DNA of 64,000 nucleotides from Kibdelosporangium sp. MJ126-NF4 (GTDB lineage Bacteria; Actinomycetota; Actinomycetes; Mycobacteriales; Pseudonocardiaceae). Both the position numbers and the translations under genes were made by a program. Positions within the stretch are counted from its first letter, which is position 1. Every line of letters begins with the position of its first letter. The notes beneath the pieces were generated by a model. The model was not told where the DNA came from. It saw only the letters and a program-made list of their open reading frames with translations, and searched no databases. The stretch lies in contig NZ_CDME01000002.1 in the NCBI RefSeq assembly GCF_000826545.1, positions 434,001-498,000 on the forward strand. The letters are read 5' to 3'. Shown here piece by piece: positions 1 through 8,443 of this stretch.

Positions 1-909
1 GACTCGCGCGTGGGGGCAGCGGGTGCGGAACGCGCATCCGCTCGGGGGATCGAGTGGACTCGGTGCCTCGCCGTCGAGCCGGACGAACTCGCCGGGATCC
101 GAGCTCACGGCCGGGGTGAGGTCCGGCACCGACGCCAGCAGCGCCTGCGTGTACGGGTGTGCCGGACGGTGGAAGATCTCGTGCCCGGTGCCGGTCTCGA
201 CGATCCGGCCCAGGTACATGACCGCGACCCGGTCCGCGATCTGCCGGACCACGGCCAGGTCGTGGCTGATGAAGACGTACGCGACGCCGAGGTCGGCCTG
301 CAGTTGCCGCAGCAGCGCGATGATCTGCGCCTGGACGGACACGTCCAGTGCCGACGTGGGCTCGTCGCACACCAGCACGTCCGGACGCGGCGCGAGGGCC
401 CGCGCGATCGCGACACGCTGGCGTTGCCCACCGGACAGCTGGTGCGGGCGACGCGCGGCCATCGTCGGGTCGAGCCCCACCTGTTCGAGCAGTTGCGCGA
501 CAGCGGACCGAGCGGACGGGACGCCGTCCGGCAGGCTGTGCACCTGATAGGCCTCGCCGACCAGATCGCCGACGCTCATCCGCGGGTTGAGGGAGCCGAA
601 CGGGTCCTGGAACACCATCTGAACCCGCGCGCGCAGCGGGCGTCGTCGGCGTTCCGGCATGGCCGTCAGATCCACGCCGTCCAGCAGCACGCGCCCCGAG
701 GTCGGGCGCTCCAGGCAGACCAGGGTGCGGGCCAGCGTCGACTTGCCACAGCCGGACTCACCGACCAACGCCAGGGTCTCACCCCGGGCGAGGTCGAAAC
801 TGACATCCTGGACCGCCCGCAGGACGGCCCTGTGACGTCCATGGGGGCGTCCACTGTGGACGCTGTAGTGCCTGACCATGTTCTCGACGCGGAGCAGCGG
901 TTCAGCCAC
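1..909 (-). CDS. Oligopeptide ABC transporter ATP-binding protein (DppF/OppF type), 3' part cut by window edge
   Basis: This is the cytoplasmic ATPase subunit of a peptide/nickel-type ABC importer. 303 codons lie in the window and the C-terminus is missing. Visible in order are the Walker [10 protein letters not shown], the Q-loop in [15 protein letters not shown], the signature [15 protein letters not shown], the Walker [15 protein letters not shown], the switch His in FISHDLAV, and the start of the oligopeptide/dipeptide C-terminal Cys-rich segment ([12 protein letters not shown]). I chose the GTG at 907-909, which overlaps the end of the upstream ATPase gene by 8 bp. A later ATG at 879 would trim the first strand. 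The pair forms the usual DppD-DppF couple, and the permeases and binding protein are presumably to the left of the window. Confidence 0.93.
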   Translation of the reverse strand, partial: MAEPLLRVENMVRHYSVHSGRPHGRHRAVLRAVQDVSFDLARGETLALVGESGCGKSTLARTLVCLERPTSGRVLLDGVDLTAMPERRRRPLRARVQMVFQDPFGSLNPRMSVGDLVGEAYQVHSLPDGVPSARSAVAQLLEQVGLDPTMAARRPHQLSGGQRQRVAIARALAPRPDVLVCDEPTSALDVSVQAQIIALLRQLQADLGVAYVFISHDLAVVRQIADRVAVMYLGRIVETGTGHEIFHRPAHPYTQALLASVPDLTPAVSSDPGEFVRLDGEAPSPLDPPSGCAFRTRCPHARV

Positions 910-1891
910 CGGCGACCACCTCGGTGTGGTGGCAGGCGGCCGACGAGCCGTCGGCCAGGACCCGGAGCTCGGGCTCCTCGGCCCTGCACAGGTCGTCGGC
1001 GAAGGAACACCGTGGAGCGAACGGGCACCCCGACGGCAGGGCGACCGGGTCCGGGGGAGACCCGGGGATCGAGCCCAGTTCGTCGACCCGCCGGTCCACT
1101 CTCGGCACGGACTGCAACAGCGCGATGGTGTACGGGTGCCTGGGGCGTTGGTACACCCGTCTGAGCGGGCCGGTTTCCACCACCTGCCCGGCGTACATCA
1201 CCACCGCGCGGGTGGCGATCTGTGCCGCGGCCGCGAGATCGTGCGTGATCAGCAACAAGGCGGTCTGATACTCCCGTTGCATGTCCCGCAGCAGCGCGAG
1301 GATCTGCGCCTGCACGGTCACGTCCAGCGCGGTGGTCGGCTCGTCGGCGAGCAACACGCTCGGCCCGAGCGCGACGGCCATCGCGATGATCACCCGTTGC
1401 CGCAACCCACCGGACAGCTGGTGCGGGTACTCGCGTGCTCGTCGCGCCGGATCGGGAATGCCCACCCGCTCGATCAGGTCGATCGTCCTGGCCATCGAGT
1501 CCCGCCTGCGGGTGCCGCGGTGCACCCGGAACGCCTCGGCGATCTGCGCGCCGACCGGGTAGGCCGGGTTGAGCGCGCTCTGCGCGTCCTGGAACACCAT
1601 GGCGATCTCGCTGCCCGCCATCGAACGCCGCCGCCGGGCGGGCAGGTCGAGCAGGTTGTCGCCGCGATACCCGATCCGCCCGGTCACCTCGGTCCCTGGC
1701 TCCAGCAATCCCATCACCGCTCGCGCGGTCGCGGTCTTGCCACACCCGGACTCGCCGAGCACAGCGACGGCTTCTCCGGAGTGGACAGCGAACGAGACGC
1801 CGCGAACAGCGGGAACCGCGCGGGCGCCGCGGAAGGTCACCCGCAGGCCCTCGATCGAGAGCAACGGACTGTCGAGAGTGGACTTTTCCAT
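902..1891 (-). CDS. Oligopeptide ABC transporter ATP-binding protein (DppD/OppD type)
   Basis: A 329-aa ABC ATPase, the partner of the next gene in the same transcript. Walker A is GESGCGKTA near residue 48, the Q-loop is MVFQDAQSALNPAYP, the signature is LSGGLRQRVIIAMAV, Walker B is VLLADEPTTALDVT and the H-loop is LITHDLA. The oligopeptide C-terminal domain carries the typical Cys motif (SGCPFAPRCSFADDLC). It is divergent from the amino-acid permease at 2080 and shares with it an intergenic region carrying an inverted pair of one motif (1912-1926 and 2048-2062). The substrate cannot be read from the sequence; peptides are the default for this family, with nickel and opines as alternatives. 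Confidence 0.95.
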   Translation of the reverse strand: MEKSTLDSPLLSIEGLRVTFRGARAVPAVRGVSFAVHSGEAVAVLGESGCGKTATARAVMGLLEPGTEVTGRIGYRGDNLLDLPARRRRSMAGSEIAMVFQDAQSALNPAYPVGAQIAEAFRVHRGTRRRDSMARTIDLIERVGIPDPARRAREYPHQLSGGLRQRVIIAMAVALGPSVLLADEPTTALDVTVQAQILALLRDMQREYQTALLLITHDLAAAAQIATRAVVMYAGQVVETGPLRRVYQRPRHPYTIALLQSVPRVDRRVDELGSIPGSPPDPVALPSGCPFAPRCSFADDLCRAEEPELRVLADGSSAACHHTEVVAGG

Positions 1892-1911
1892 GCCGCCTCC
1901 CGCTCGCTGAT

Positions 1912-2062
1912 TTCAGGAAGGCTAAAACCGGTTCAATCACACTGTCAATGACCCTGCCCCGGTGACTTCTCGACGGGAAACCCGCCGATCCCGATGCTTC
2001 CGGGCGTTGACAGGGTTTCCCGACAGCCGCACACTGCCTGAAATCTGTTTAGCCTCACTGAA
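1912..2062. promoter_or_regulatory. Divergent promoter region with an inverted pair of TTCAG-N2-AGGCTAAA boxes
   Basis: TTCAGGAAGGCTAAA at 1912-1926 (+ strand) reappears as TTCAGTGAGGCTAAA on the minus strand at 2048-2062. Each box sits 17-20 bp ahead of the gene it faces (ABC ATPase start 1891, permease start 2080). The AGGCTAA core is also the core of DtxR/IdeR iron boxes, but the flanks do not complete that consensus, so the regulator is unknown. The symmetry suggests both genes answer to one protein. Confidence 0.45.
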
Positions 2063-2079
2063 GCGGCTGGAGGGCTCGG

Positions 2080-3453
2080 ATGACCGATCCATCGCCTGCG
2101 GCGGACACCGGCGGGCTGCGGCGCGCGCTCACCGGACGTCAGCTGAGCATGATCGGGCTGGGCGGGGCGATCGGCACCGGGCTGTTCCTCGGATCGGCGC
2201 TCGCCATCTCGCAGGCCGGGCCCGCGACCATCCTGGCGTACGTGCTGTGCGCGCTGGTGGCGTTGGTGATCGCCTGGGCGCTGGCCGAGATGGTCGTGGT
2301 GCACCCGGAGGCGGGGTCGTTCGGTGCCATCGCGCAGCGGTACCTCGGCCCGCTCGCCGGGTTCGTGCAACGTTGGACCTACTGGACGATCCAGGTGATC
2401 GCGGTCGGTGGCGAGGTGGTTGCGGCGGGTCTGTATGTCCGGTTCTGGTGGCCGCAGATACCGCTGTGGCTGCTGGTGGTCGTGTTCTCGGTGGTAGTGC
2501 TCGGCTCGAACGCGTTGGCGGTGCGGTTCTTCGGCACCGTGGAGTACTGGTTCGCGATGATCAAGGTGGTCGCGATCGTCGTGTTCATCGGCCTGGGCAT
2601 CGTGCTGATCACCGTCGGCCTGCCCGAGTCGCCCGCCACCGGCCTCGCCAATCTGACGGGCCATGGCGGTTTCCTGCCCAACGGTGTGGAAGGCTTGTTG
2701 CTGGCCATGGTGTTCGTGCTGTTCAGCTACATCGGCACCGAGGTCGTCGCGGTCACCGCCGCCGAGTCCGAACAACCCGAGCGTGACATTCCACGCGCAG
2801 CACGCCGAATGGTGCTGCGGCTAGTGCTGTTCTACGTCATCTCCATCGCCATTGTGCTCGCGGTGGTGCCGTGGACGGTGACCGCGCACGGCGGCACCGT
2901 CGACACCAGTCCGTTCGTGCGCGTGTTTCAGAGCGCGGGAATCCCCGCCGCGGCCGGGATCACCAATTTCGTCGTGCTCACCGCCGCGTTGTCCAGCGCC
3001 AACACCAACCTGTACCTGACCACCCGCATGCTGCACTCGCTCGCCGCTGACCGATACGCACCGGCGTGGGCCGGACGGCTGAGCCGAACAGGCGTCCCGC
3101 GCAACGCTCTCGCGCTGTCAGCGCTGGGGCTGGCACTCGCCGCCACCCTGTCCGCCACGGCCGCGGACAGCGCCTACCTCGCCCTGTTCGGGATCTCGGT
3201 GTTCGGCGCACTGCTGGTGTGGATCCTGATCCTGGTCACGCACTGGGCATTCCGGCGTGCCTCGAACCGTCGGACTCGGGTCCGGCTGTGGGGCGCGCCT
3301 GTCACCTCGGGGCTGGCGGCGCTGTTCCTGGCGACCGTGATGGTGTCCACGGCGTTCATCGACGGCTTGGACACCGCGTGGATGGCGGGCCTGCCGTTCT
3401 TCGCGGTGCTGATCATCGCCCACACTGTGATCACCCGGCGGCGTTCACGCTGA
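2080..3453 (+). CDS. APC-family amino acid permease
   Basis: A 457-aa polytopic membrane protein of the amino acid-polyamine-organocation superfamily (AAT/GABA-permease branch). It begins with a short cytoplasmic tail and the family TM1 motif MIGLGGAIGTGLFLGSA (about residues 24-40). About twelve hydrophobic segments follow, including the TM6-like FSYIGTEVVAVTAAESEQPERDIPRAA region typical of this family. The start is ATG with GGAGGG about 7 nt upstream. The substrate is probably a neutral amino acid or GABA; no single residue decides it. Its position opposite peptide-uptake ATPases suggests co-regulated nitrogen scavenging, which is inference. Confidence 0.93.
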   Translation: MTDPSPAADTGGLRRALTGRQLSMIGLGGAIGTGLFLGSALAISQAGPATILAYVLCALVALVIAWALAEMVVVHPEAGSFGAIAQRYLGPLAGFVQRWTYWTIQVIAVGGEVVAAGLYVRFWWPQIPLWLLVVVFSVVVLGSNALAVRFFGTVEYWFAMIKVVAIVVFIGLGIVLITVGLPESPATGLANLTGHGGFLPNGVEGLLLAMVFVLFSYIGTEVVAVTAAESEQPERDIPRAARRMVLRLVLFYVISIAIVLAVVPWTVTAHGGTVDTSPFVRVFQSAGIPAAAGITNFVVLTAALSSANTNLYLTTRMLHSLAADRYAPAWAGRLSRTGVPRNALALSALGLALAATLSATAADSAYLALFGISVFGALLVWILILVTHWAFRRASNRRTRVRLWGAPVTSGLAALFLATVMVSTAFIDGLDTAWMAGLPFFAVLIIAHTVITRRRSR

Positions 3454-3571
3454 CTGTCGTGCCCTGGACACCGTGAAAGTAGTGCGCCATCGGAGTGAAA
3501 GCCCTCTTCACTACCGTGCCGACGGTTGTCAATCTTTGGCAACTTTCTTCATGGGGAAGGGGCACACCACC

Positions 3572-5068
3572 ATGCGCACTCGGACGCGCGCCGGTTGCGG
3601 CGCCGTCATCGTCGGCCTGCTCAGTTCGCTGTTGACCGGCACAGCGAGCGCAGAGCCGTTACCGGGGTCTCCTGGCCTCGGCGACCCGATCTACAAGTGG
3701 GCGGGAAACGGGGGTTACACCGTCGACCACTACGACATCGACCTGCTCTACCATCCCACCACGGACAAACTGTCCGGCCTGACCACGATCCAGGCGGTCA
3801 CCACCCAGGACCTCTCGCAGTTCAACCTGGACTTCGCACTGGATGTCACCTCGGTGCAGGTCGGCGGAGAACCTGCCACCTTCGGTCAGCACCCGGAGAA
3901 CAAGACCGAACTGGTCGTCACCCCGAAGCGGCCGGTACCCGCACACCAGCCGATGGAGGTCGAGGTCGAGTACGAGGGCACTCCTTCGCAGGTGCGGCTG
4001 GACAACGTCCAGGTCTGGTACCACACCGCGACCGGCGCGATCGTGACGGGCCAACCACGCAACTGCCGAGCCTGGTACCCGTGCAACGACCACCCCTCCG
4101 ACAAGGCCACCTACACAGTGTCGGCGTCCGTGCCGAACGGAAACACGGTGGTGTCCAACGGGATCCTCGCCGAGCGCACGCAGCCGGTTCCCGGCTGGAC
4201 CGCATGGCGCTGGCGTGCGGACGAGCCGATGGTCAGCTACCTGGCCTTCATCGCGCTCGGGAAGTTCCAGTTCGAGGCGGGCACCACCGCACAGGGACTG
4301 CCGTATTACAACGCCTTCGACCCGGCGTTGGGTGACCTGCTGCCGACAGCGAAGGCGGCGATCCAACGGACACCGGAGGTCACCGACTTCCTCGCGACGA
4401 AGTTCGGGCCCTACCCGTTCGGCTCCACCGGTGGCGTCGCCACCAACGCGTGGCCCGCCGCGATCGAGCACCAGACCCGGCCTGTGTACGGCAACCAGTT
4501 CTGGGACGACCCGGATCCGACCTGGGTGGTCGCCCACGAGGCGGCACACCAGTGGTTCGGCGACTCGGTCGCGATGCAGAACTGGTCGAACATGTGGCTG
4601 AACGAAGGCTTCGCGACCTACGGTGAATGGCTGTGGTCCGAGCACCAGGGCAAGGCCACCGCTGCCCAGCTGGCGGACGGGTTCTACGCGAAGTACCCGG
4701 AGCAGGACCCGTTCTGGAAGCTCGTACTCTGGCCGGGAACACGCCTGTTCGACACCCCGGTGTACGAGCGTGGCGCGATGACACTGCACGCGCTGCGCAC
4801 AGAGGTCGGCGACGCCGTGTTCTTCCGGATCCTGCAGAGCTACCACGCGAAACACCGCGACGGGCACGCCACCACCGAGCAGTTCGTCCAGCACGCCTCG
4901 CAGGTCGCCGGACGCCCGCTCGACACGCTGTTCAAGACCTGGCTGGGCACCCCGGCCAAGCCCTCGGTCGGCCCCAACGGCAAGGCAGTCACCGCTACCG
5001 CGACGAACCTGCCGGGATTCCAGGAGATGACTGAGCTGCACAAGCAGTTCGCTGCCCATTCGCACTGA
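3572..5068 (+). CDS. Secreted M1-family zinc metallopeptidase (short form)
   Basis: A 498-aa exported aminopeptidase-like enzyme. The chosen ATG is preceded by GGGGAAGGGG and begins a Sec signal peptide (Arg-rich start, hydrophobic core, cut near TASA-EP at about residue 28). An in-frame ATG at 3551 would put 7 extra residues before the signal. The N-terminal M1 saddle domain runs to about residue 230. The zinc site is HEAAH (about residue 320) with the third ligand in NEGFATYGE 18 residues later. The exopeptidase GAMEN loop is replaced by a divergent AAIEHQT segment, and the protein lacks the long ERAP-like C-terminal domain, so it is about half the length of classical PepN. Expected function is extracellular removal of N-terminal residues from peptides. 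Confidence 0.92.
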   Translation: MRTRTRAGCGAVIVGLLSSLLTGTASAEPLPGSPGLGDPIYKWAGNGGYTVDHYDIDLLYHPTTDKLSGLTTIQAVTTQDLSQFNLDFALDVTSVQVGGEPATFGQHPENKTELVVTPKRPVPAHQPMEVEVEYEGTPSQVRLDNVQVWYHTATGAIVTGQPRNCRAWYPCNDHPSDKATYTVSASVPNGNTVVSNGILAERTQPVPGWTAWRWRADEPMVSYLAFIALGKFQFEAGTTAQGLPYYNAFDPALGDLLPTAKAAIQRTPEVTDFLATKFGPYPFGSTGGVATNAWPAAIEHQTRPVYGNQFWDDPDPTWVVAHEAAHQWFGDSVAMQNWSNMWLNEGFATYGEWLWSEHQGKATAAQLADGFYAKYPEQDPFWKLVLWPGTRLFDTPVYERGAMTLHALRTEVGDAVFFRILQSYHAKHRDGHATTEQFVQHASQVAGRPLDTLFKTWLGTPAKPSVGPNGKAVTATATNLPGFQEMTELHKQFAAHSH

Positions 5069-5083
5069 CCGGACCGGTCCCTT

Positions 5084-5125
5084 CAGGGGCGGCGGACGTC
5101 GCCGACGAGCGTCTCCGCCGCCCTG
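5084..5125. terminator. Bidirectional hairpin between convergent genes
   Basis: A GC-rich inverted repeat with arms CAGGGGCGGCGGA and TCCGCCGCCCTG (one bulge) lies between the convergent stops at 5068 and 5155. There is no U-tract, as is common in actinobacteria. The position and stability support transcription termination from both sides. Confidence 0.6.
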
Positions 5126-5154
5126 ACCGAGCCCGCACGCATGGGCTGACGCCG

Positions 5155-6306
5155 TCAGGAACTGCTGGCAACGCCGAGTGTGCGACGTACCTCGGCGGCG
5201 ATCTGCGGCGCGTTGTCGGGATCGGTCGGTGGAGTCAGGCGATTGTGGGTGAAGGCGAACGACAGCCGGTGCTGGGGATCGGCGTAGGCCTCCGCGCCGC
5301 CGAGGCCGCCGAAGCCGAAGGCGGCTTCGCGCCCGCCGCTGACCGGGTCCCCGTTGGCGTATCCCCAGGATTTCATCGTGGGTGCGCCGAGGATCTCGTC
5401 GTGGTCGCGCCGACGGATGCGAGTCGCTTCCGCGAGAGTCCCCGCCGACAGCAGCCGAACGCCGTCCAGTTCGCCCCCACCGGCCAGTGCGGCATACAGG
5501 CGGGCGCCCGCGCGGGCGGTCATTGTCGCGCCGAACGGCAGCGGAGCGTCGACCTGCCAGGACCGGCCGGGCGGGACCGTGCGGCGCGGCACGATCGCGG
5601 ACACGGACAGGCCCCCGATCGCTTTGTGGAACGCGGTGCCGCCCGGCAGTTTCCCCAGCGTGGCAGTGAACGCCGTGTCGTCGATGTCCGCCAGCCTGCC
5701 CACCTCGGACGCGGGCGGCACGATGTACAGCTCGTCGGCGATACCCAGTGGCGTGGCCAGGTCGTCGCGTACGACCTCCTCCAGGGTCCGGCCGGTGGCC
5801 CGCCGGATGGTCTCGGCCACGAGGTAGCCGAAGGTCAGGCTGTGGTATCCGGTCTTGGTCCCGGCGGGCCAGGCGGGCTCGGTGTCGGCGATGAGCGCGG
5901 TGACCCGCTCGCGGTCGAGCAGGTCGTCCGGCGACAGCCCGGCCGGGAAGTACGGCACGCCCGCGCTGTGCTCGAGGAGGTGGGCCACGGTGACCGTGTC
6001 CTTGCCGTGCGAGCCGAACTCCGGCCACACCTCGGCCAGCCGCGTCCGGTACGCCAACACCCCGCGGTCGACGAGCACGTGGACGGCGGTGGCCACGATC
6101 CCCTTGCTCACCGAGAAGACCGGGAACAACGTCCTGCCGTCGACCGCGTCGCCCGAGGCCCGGTCCGCGGTCCCCGCCCACGCGTCCACCACCAGTTCGC
6201 CCTCGTGGTAGGCGGCGACCTGAATGCCCAGCTCACTGCCGGACTCCACCAGCGAGTCGAGCAACGCCTGAATCTCTGCGGCTTCCCTAGGCACAGCACC
6301 CTCCAT
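5155..6306 (-). CDS. Serine hydrolase, beta-lactamase/esterase family (S12, EstB-like)
   Basis: A 383-aa penicillin-recognising-fold hydrolase without a signal peptide, so probably cytoplasmic. The nucleophile motif is S-V-S-K in FPVFSVSKGIVATAVHVL (about residues 70-73), and YHSLTFG matches the second motif, where the usual Asn of YxN is Ser, as in carboxylesterase-type members. The C-terminal FGFGGLGG segment stands for the third box. Likely activity is carboxylesterase, amidase or D-aminopeptidase; the substrate is unknown. The start ATG lies only 2 nt from a DtxR/IdeR-type iron box (6309-6327), so it is probably iron-repressed and may be translated from a leaderless or very short-leader mRNA. 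No siderophore gene adjoins it. Confidence 0.9.
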   Translation of the reverse strand: MEGAVPREAAEIQALLDSLVESGSELGIQVAAYHEGELVVDAWAGTADRASGDAVDGRTLFPVFSVSKGIVATAVHVLVDRGVLAYRTRLAEVWPEFGSHGKDTVTVAHLLEHSAGVPYFPAGLSPDDLLDRERVTALIADTEPAWPAGTKTGYHSLTFGYLVAETIRRATGRTLEEVVRDDLATPLGIADELYIVPPASEVGRLADIDDTAFTATLGKLPGGTAFHKAIGGLSVSAIVPRRTVPPGRSWQVDAPLPFGATMTARAGARLYAALAGGGELDGVRLLSAGTLAEATRIRRRDHDEILGAPTMKSWGYANGDPVSGGREAAFGFGGLGGAEAYADPQHRLSFAFTHNRLTPPTDPDNAPQIAAEVRRTLGVASSS

Positions 6307-6308
6307 AC

Positions 6309-6327
6309 TTAAGTTAGGCTAACCTAA
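6309..6327 (-). promoter_or_regulatory. DtxR/IdeR-type iron box
   Basis: TTAAGTTAGGCTAACCTAA matches the established consensus TTAGGTTAGGCTAACCTAA at 18 of 19 positions, with the central TTAGGCTAACCTAA intact. It touches the start codon of the serine hydrolase (6306). Occupancy by an iron-loaded repressor there would block initiation. Confidence 0.85.
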
Positions 6328-6438
6328 CGCACCTGGATGTCATCTGTCGACGACATGTGCTCTCCTCCGGGGTGTCCAGGCGGGCCCGCAGCGGCATGGC
6401 CGAGCGCGGGGAGTTGTGCCCACGGTTCGGTTGTGTGG

Positions 6439-7044
6439 TCAGGTGTCGCCGCGCCTCGCGGATTCCTTCGTCGTGCTCGTCCATCCGTTGTCGAGCATGG
6501 CGAAGATCCGGTCGAGTGCGGACTCGGCATCGTCTCGGCCTCGGACGAGGGTGACGGCTTCGAGGGCGAAGTGGGCCAGCGCCCGGCAGCAGGGATCGTC
6601 CTCGGCCAGTCCGGTGTCGGCGGCGATCGCTGCGGCCAGGGCGTTCTCGTGGCGCAGCCACATGCGGCGGAAGTACTCGCGCAGTGGGGGAGTGGTGTCG
6701 ATCAGGCGGAGGAAGTCAGCGAGGCGTGGGTCGGTGCGCACCTGTCGGGAGCGCTCGTCGCGCAGCAGCTGGCACAGCGCCTGGGGGATGGACTGTCCGC
6801 TGGGGCGCTCGCGGACAGCGGTGACGAGCGCGGTCTCGCGGTCGGCGTCCTGGTCGAAGACCAGTGCTTCCTTGCCGTCGGGGAAGTGTTTGAACAGGGT
6901 GGCCACCGAGACGTCTGCGGTGTCGGCGATCTCCCGCACGCCGACCGCGTCGTAGCCGCGCTCCAGGAACAGTTCCAGTGCGGCGTCGGCCAGGGCTTGG
7001 CGGGTGGCCGCCTTCTTGCGCTCGCGGCGTCCTGTCTCGGTCAC
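6439..7044 (-). CDS. TetR-family transcriptional repressor
   Basis: A 201-aa regulator with a GTG start at 7042-7044. The N-terminal helix-turn-helix is classic (IADTADVSVATLFKHFPDGKEALVFD, about residues 36-60) and is followed by an all-helical ligand-binding domain. It is divergent from the TetX-like monooxygenase at 7202. Three 9-bp palindromes GAACNGTTC in the shared promoter region, starting 25 bp from its own start, are the obvious operators, so autoregulation and control of the monooxygenase are expected. The inducer is probably a substrate of that enzyme (inference). Confidence 0.93.
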   Translation of the reverse strand: MTETGRRERKKAATRQALADAALELFLERGYDAVGVREIADTADVSVATLFKHFPDGKEALVFDQDADRETALVTAVRERPSGQSIPQALCQLLRDERSRQVRTDPRLADFLRLIDTTPPLREYFRRMWLRHENALAAAIAADTGLAEDDPCCRALAHFALEAVTLVRGRDDAESALDRIFAMLDNGWTSTTKESARRGDT

Positions 7045-7068
7045 GTCTCCACTCTACCGCTCGGGGTA

Positions 7069-7111
7069 GAACAGTTCAAAATATAGAACGGTTCGACTTT
7101 TTGAACAGTTC
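7069..7111. promoter_or_regulatory. Triple palindromic operator, 17-bp period
   Basis: GAACAGTTC (7069-7077), GAACGGTTC (7086-7094) and GAACAGTTC (7103-7111) are three perfect or near-perfect palindromes whose starts are exactly 17 bp apart. They lie between the divergent tetR-type gene and the FAD monooxygenase gene. The AT-rich spacers (AAAATATA, GACTTTTT) probably contain the overlapping promoters. Confidence 0.8.
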
Positions 7112-7201
7112 CGCCTATGGTGGGAGAGGTCGGGCCGTCCGGCCCGCACCCATCGGCGGCGAACACACCGCCGCAGCACGTGTGGAAAGGACTCACCACC
7201 T

Positions 7202-8407
7202 ATGACGACCCCACCCCGCATCGCCATCGTCGGCGGCGGCCCCGCCGGTTTGATGTGCGCCCGTGTCCTACAGGGACACGGGATCCAGCCTGTGGTGTAC
7301 GACGCGGACACCACAGTGGACTCCCGTGACCCGGGAGGGACGCTCGACCTGCACGCCGACGCCGGGCAGATCGCGTTGGAGGACGCCGGGCTGATGGACG
7401 CCTTCCGGGCGTTGGCCCGGGTCGAGGGCCAGGCCAAGACCCGCCGGGACCACCACGGCACCGTACTGGCCGAGTTCACTCCCGCCGAGGGCGACGAGGC
7501 GGCTCCCGAGATCGACCGTGGCCAACTGCGGACCATGCTCCACGAGCACCTGAAACCCGACACCGTCCACTGGGGACACAAACTCGTCCGCGTCACCCCG
7601 CTCGGCGGCGGGGCGCACCGACTGGAATTCGCCAACGGCGCCAGCGCGGAAGCCGACCTCGTCATCGGCGCCGACGGCGCGTGGTCACAGGTCCGCAGGC
7701 TGCTCACCGACGCGGTGCCGCAGTACCTCGGCGTCTGCTTTCTCGACGCTCGATTCGACGACGTGGACACCCGGCACCCCGACGTCGCCGCGATCGTGGG
7801 TGACGGCCACATGTTCTCCACCGACGGCGACGGCCGCGCGGTGATCGTCCAGCGCAACAGCAACGGTGTGGTCCGCGGCTACGTGGCCTTTCGCGCCGAA
7901 CTGGACTGGCATGTCACGGCCGACGTGGACGTCACCGACCGCGAGGCCGTCCGGTCCTACCTGGTGCGGGAATTCAGCGAATGGTCCGCGGTCATGCGCC
8001 CGCTGATCACCGACAACGACAGCGACTACGTGCAGCGCAGCTTCTGGGCCCTGCCCGCTCCGCTGACCTGGGACCACGTCCCCGGCGTCACCCTGATCGG
8101 CGACGCCGCCCACCTGATGGCGCCCTTCGGCGGCCACGGCACGAATCTCGCGTTGCTCGATGGCGCGGAACTCGCGCACGCCATCAGGAAGGAGAACAGT
8201 CTCGACGACGCGATCGCACGCTACGAGGCGACGATGTTCTCGCGATCCGGGGAACTCGCCGTGAGCTCGAACACCGCGCTTACCCGGTTCTTCGCCACGA
8301 CCTCTCCGGACGCGCCACACCTTCCCCCGGACCACGCGCGGGAACACGAGAACTACCAGACCAGGGCGTTGGAATACCGACGCCGTCGAGCCACGGAGGA
8401 GCAGTAG
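7202..8407 (+). CDS. FAD-dependent monooxygenase, TetX-like
   Basis: A 401-aa class A flavoprotein hydroxylase. The N-terminal Rossmann motif is IVGGGPAGLMCARVL (about residues 9-23). The GGTLDLHADAGQIALEDAGL stretch is characteristic of the TetX subgroup, and the FAD/NAD(P)H motif GDAAHLMAPFGGHGTNLALLDGAELA appears at about residues 300-325. It uses NADPH and O2 to hydroxylate an aromatic or polyketide substrate in the cytosol, and may confer resistance to tetracycline-like compounds. It is divergent from a TetR regulator with a triple operator in between, the layout of an inducible detoxification module. Actual tetracycline activity cannot be told from sequence alone. Confidence 0.93.
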   Translation: MTTPPRIAIVGGGPAGLMCARVLQGHGIQPVVYDADTTVDSRDPGGTLDLHADAGQIALEDAGLMDAFRALARVEGQAKTRRDHHGTVLAEFTPAEGDEAAPEIDRGQLRTMLHEHLKPDTVHWGHKLVRVTPLGGGAHRLEFANGASAEADLVIGADGAWSQVRRLLTDAVPQYLGVCFLDARFDDVDTRHPDVAAIVGDGHMFSTDGDGRAVIVQRNSNGVVRGYVAFRAELDWHVTADVDVTDREAVRSYLVREFSEWSAVMRPLITDNDSDYVQRSFWALPAPLTWDHVPGVTLIGDAAHLMAPFGGHGTNLALLDGAELAHAIRKENSLDDAIARYEATMFSRSGELAVSSNTALTRFFATTSPDAPHLPPDHAREHENYQTRALEYRRRRATEEQ

Positions 8408-8443
8408 AAGACACGCGACAGGACCCGTTTCCACAGAGCGCCA

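Noticed and set aside
3659..6181. 840-codon open frame on the minus strand
   Set aside because: Its sequence is Arg/Gly/His-rich with no domain. It is antisense to the M1 peptidase and a frame shadow of the serine hydrolase, an effect of high GC content.
7202..8407. Calling the monooxygenase a proven tetracycline-resistance gene
   Set aside because: TetX-subgroup motifs are present, but many relatives act on other aromatic compounds; sequence alone does not decide.
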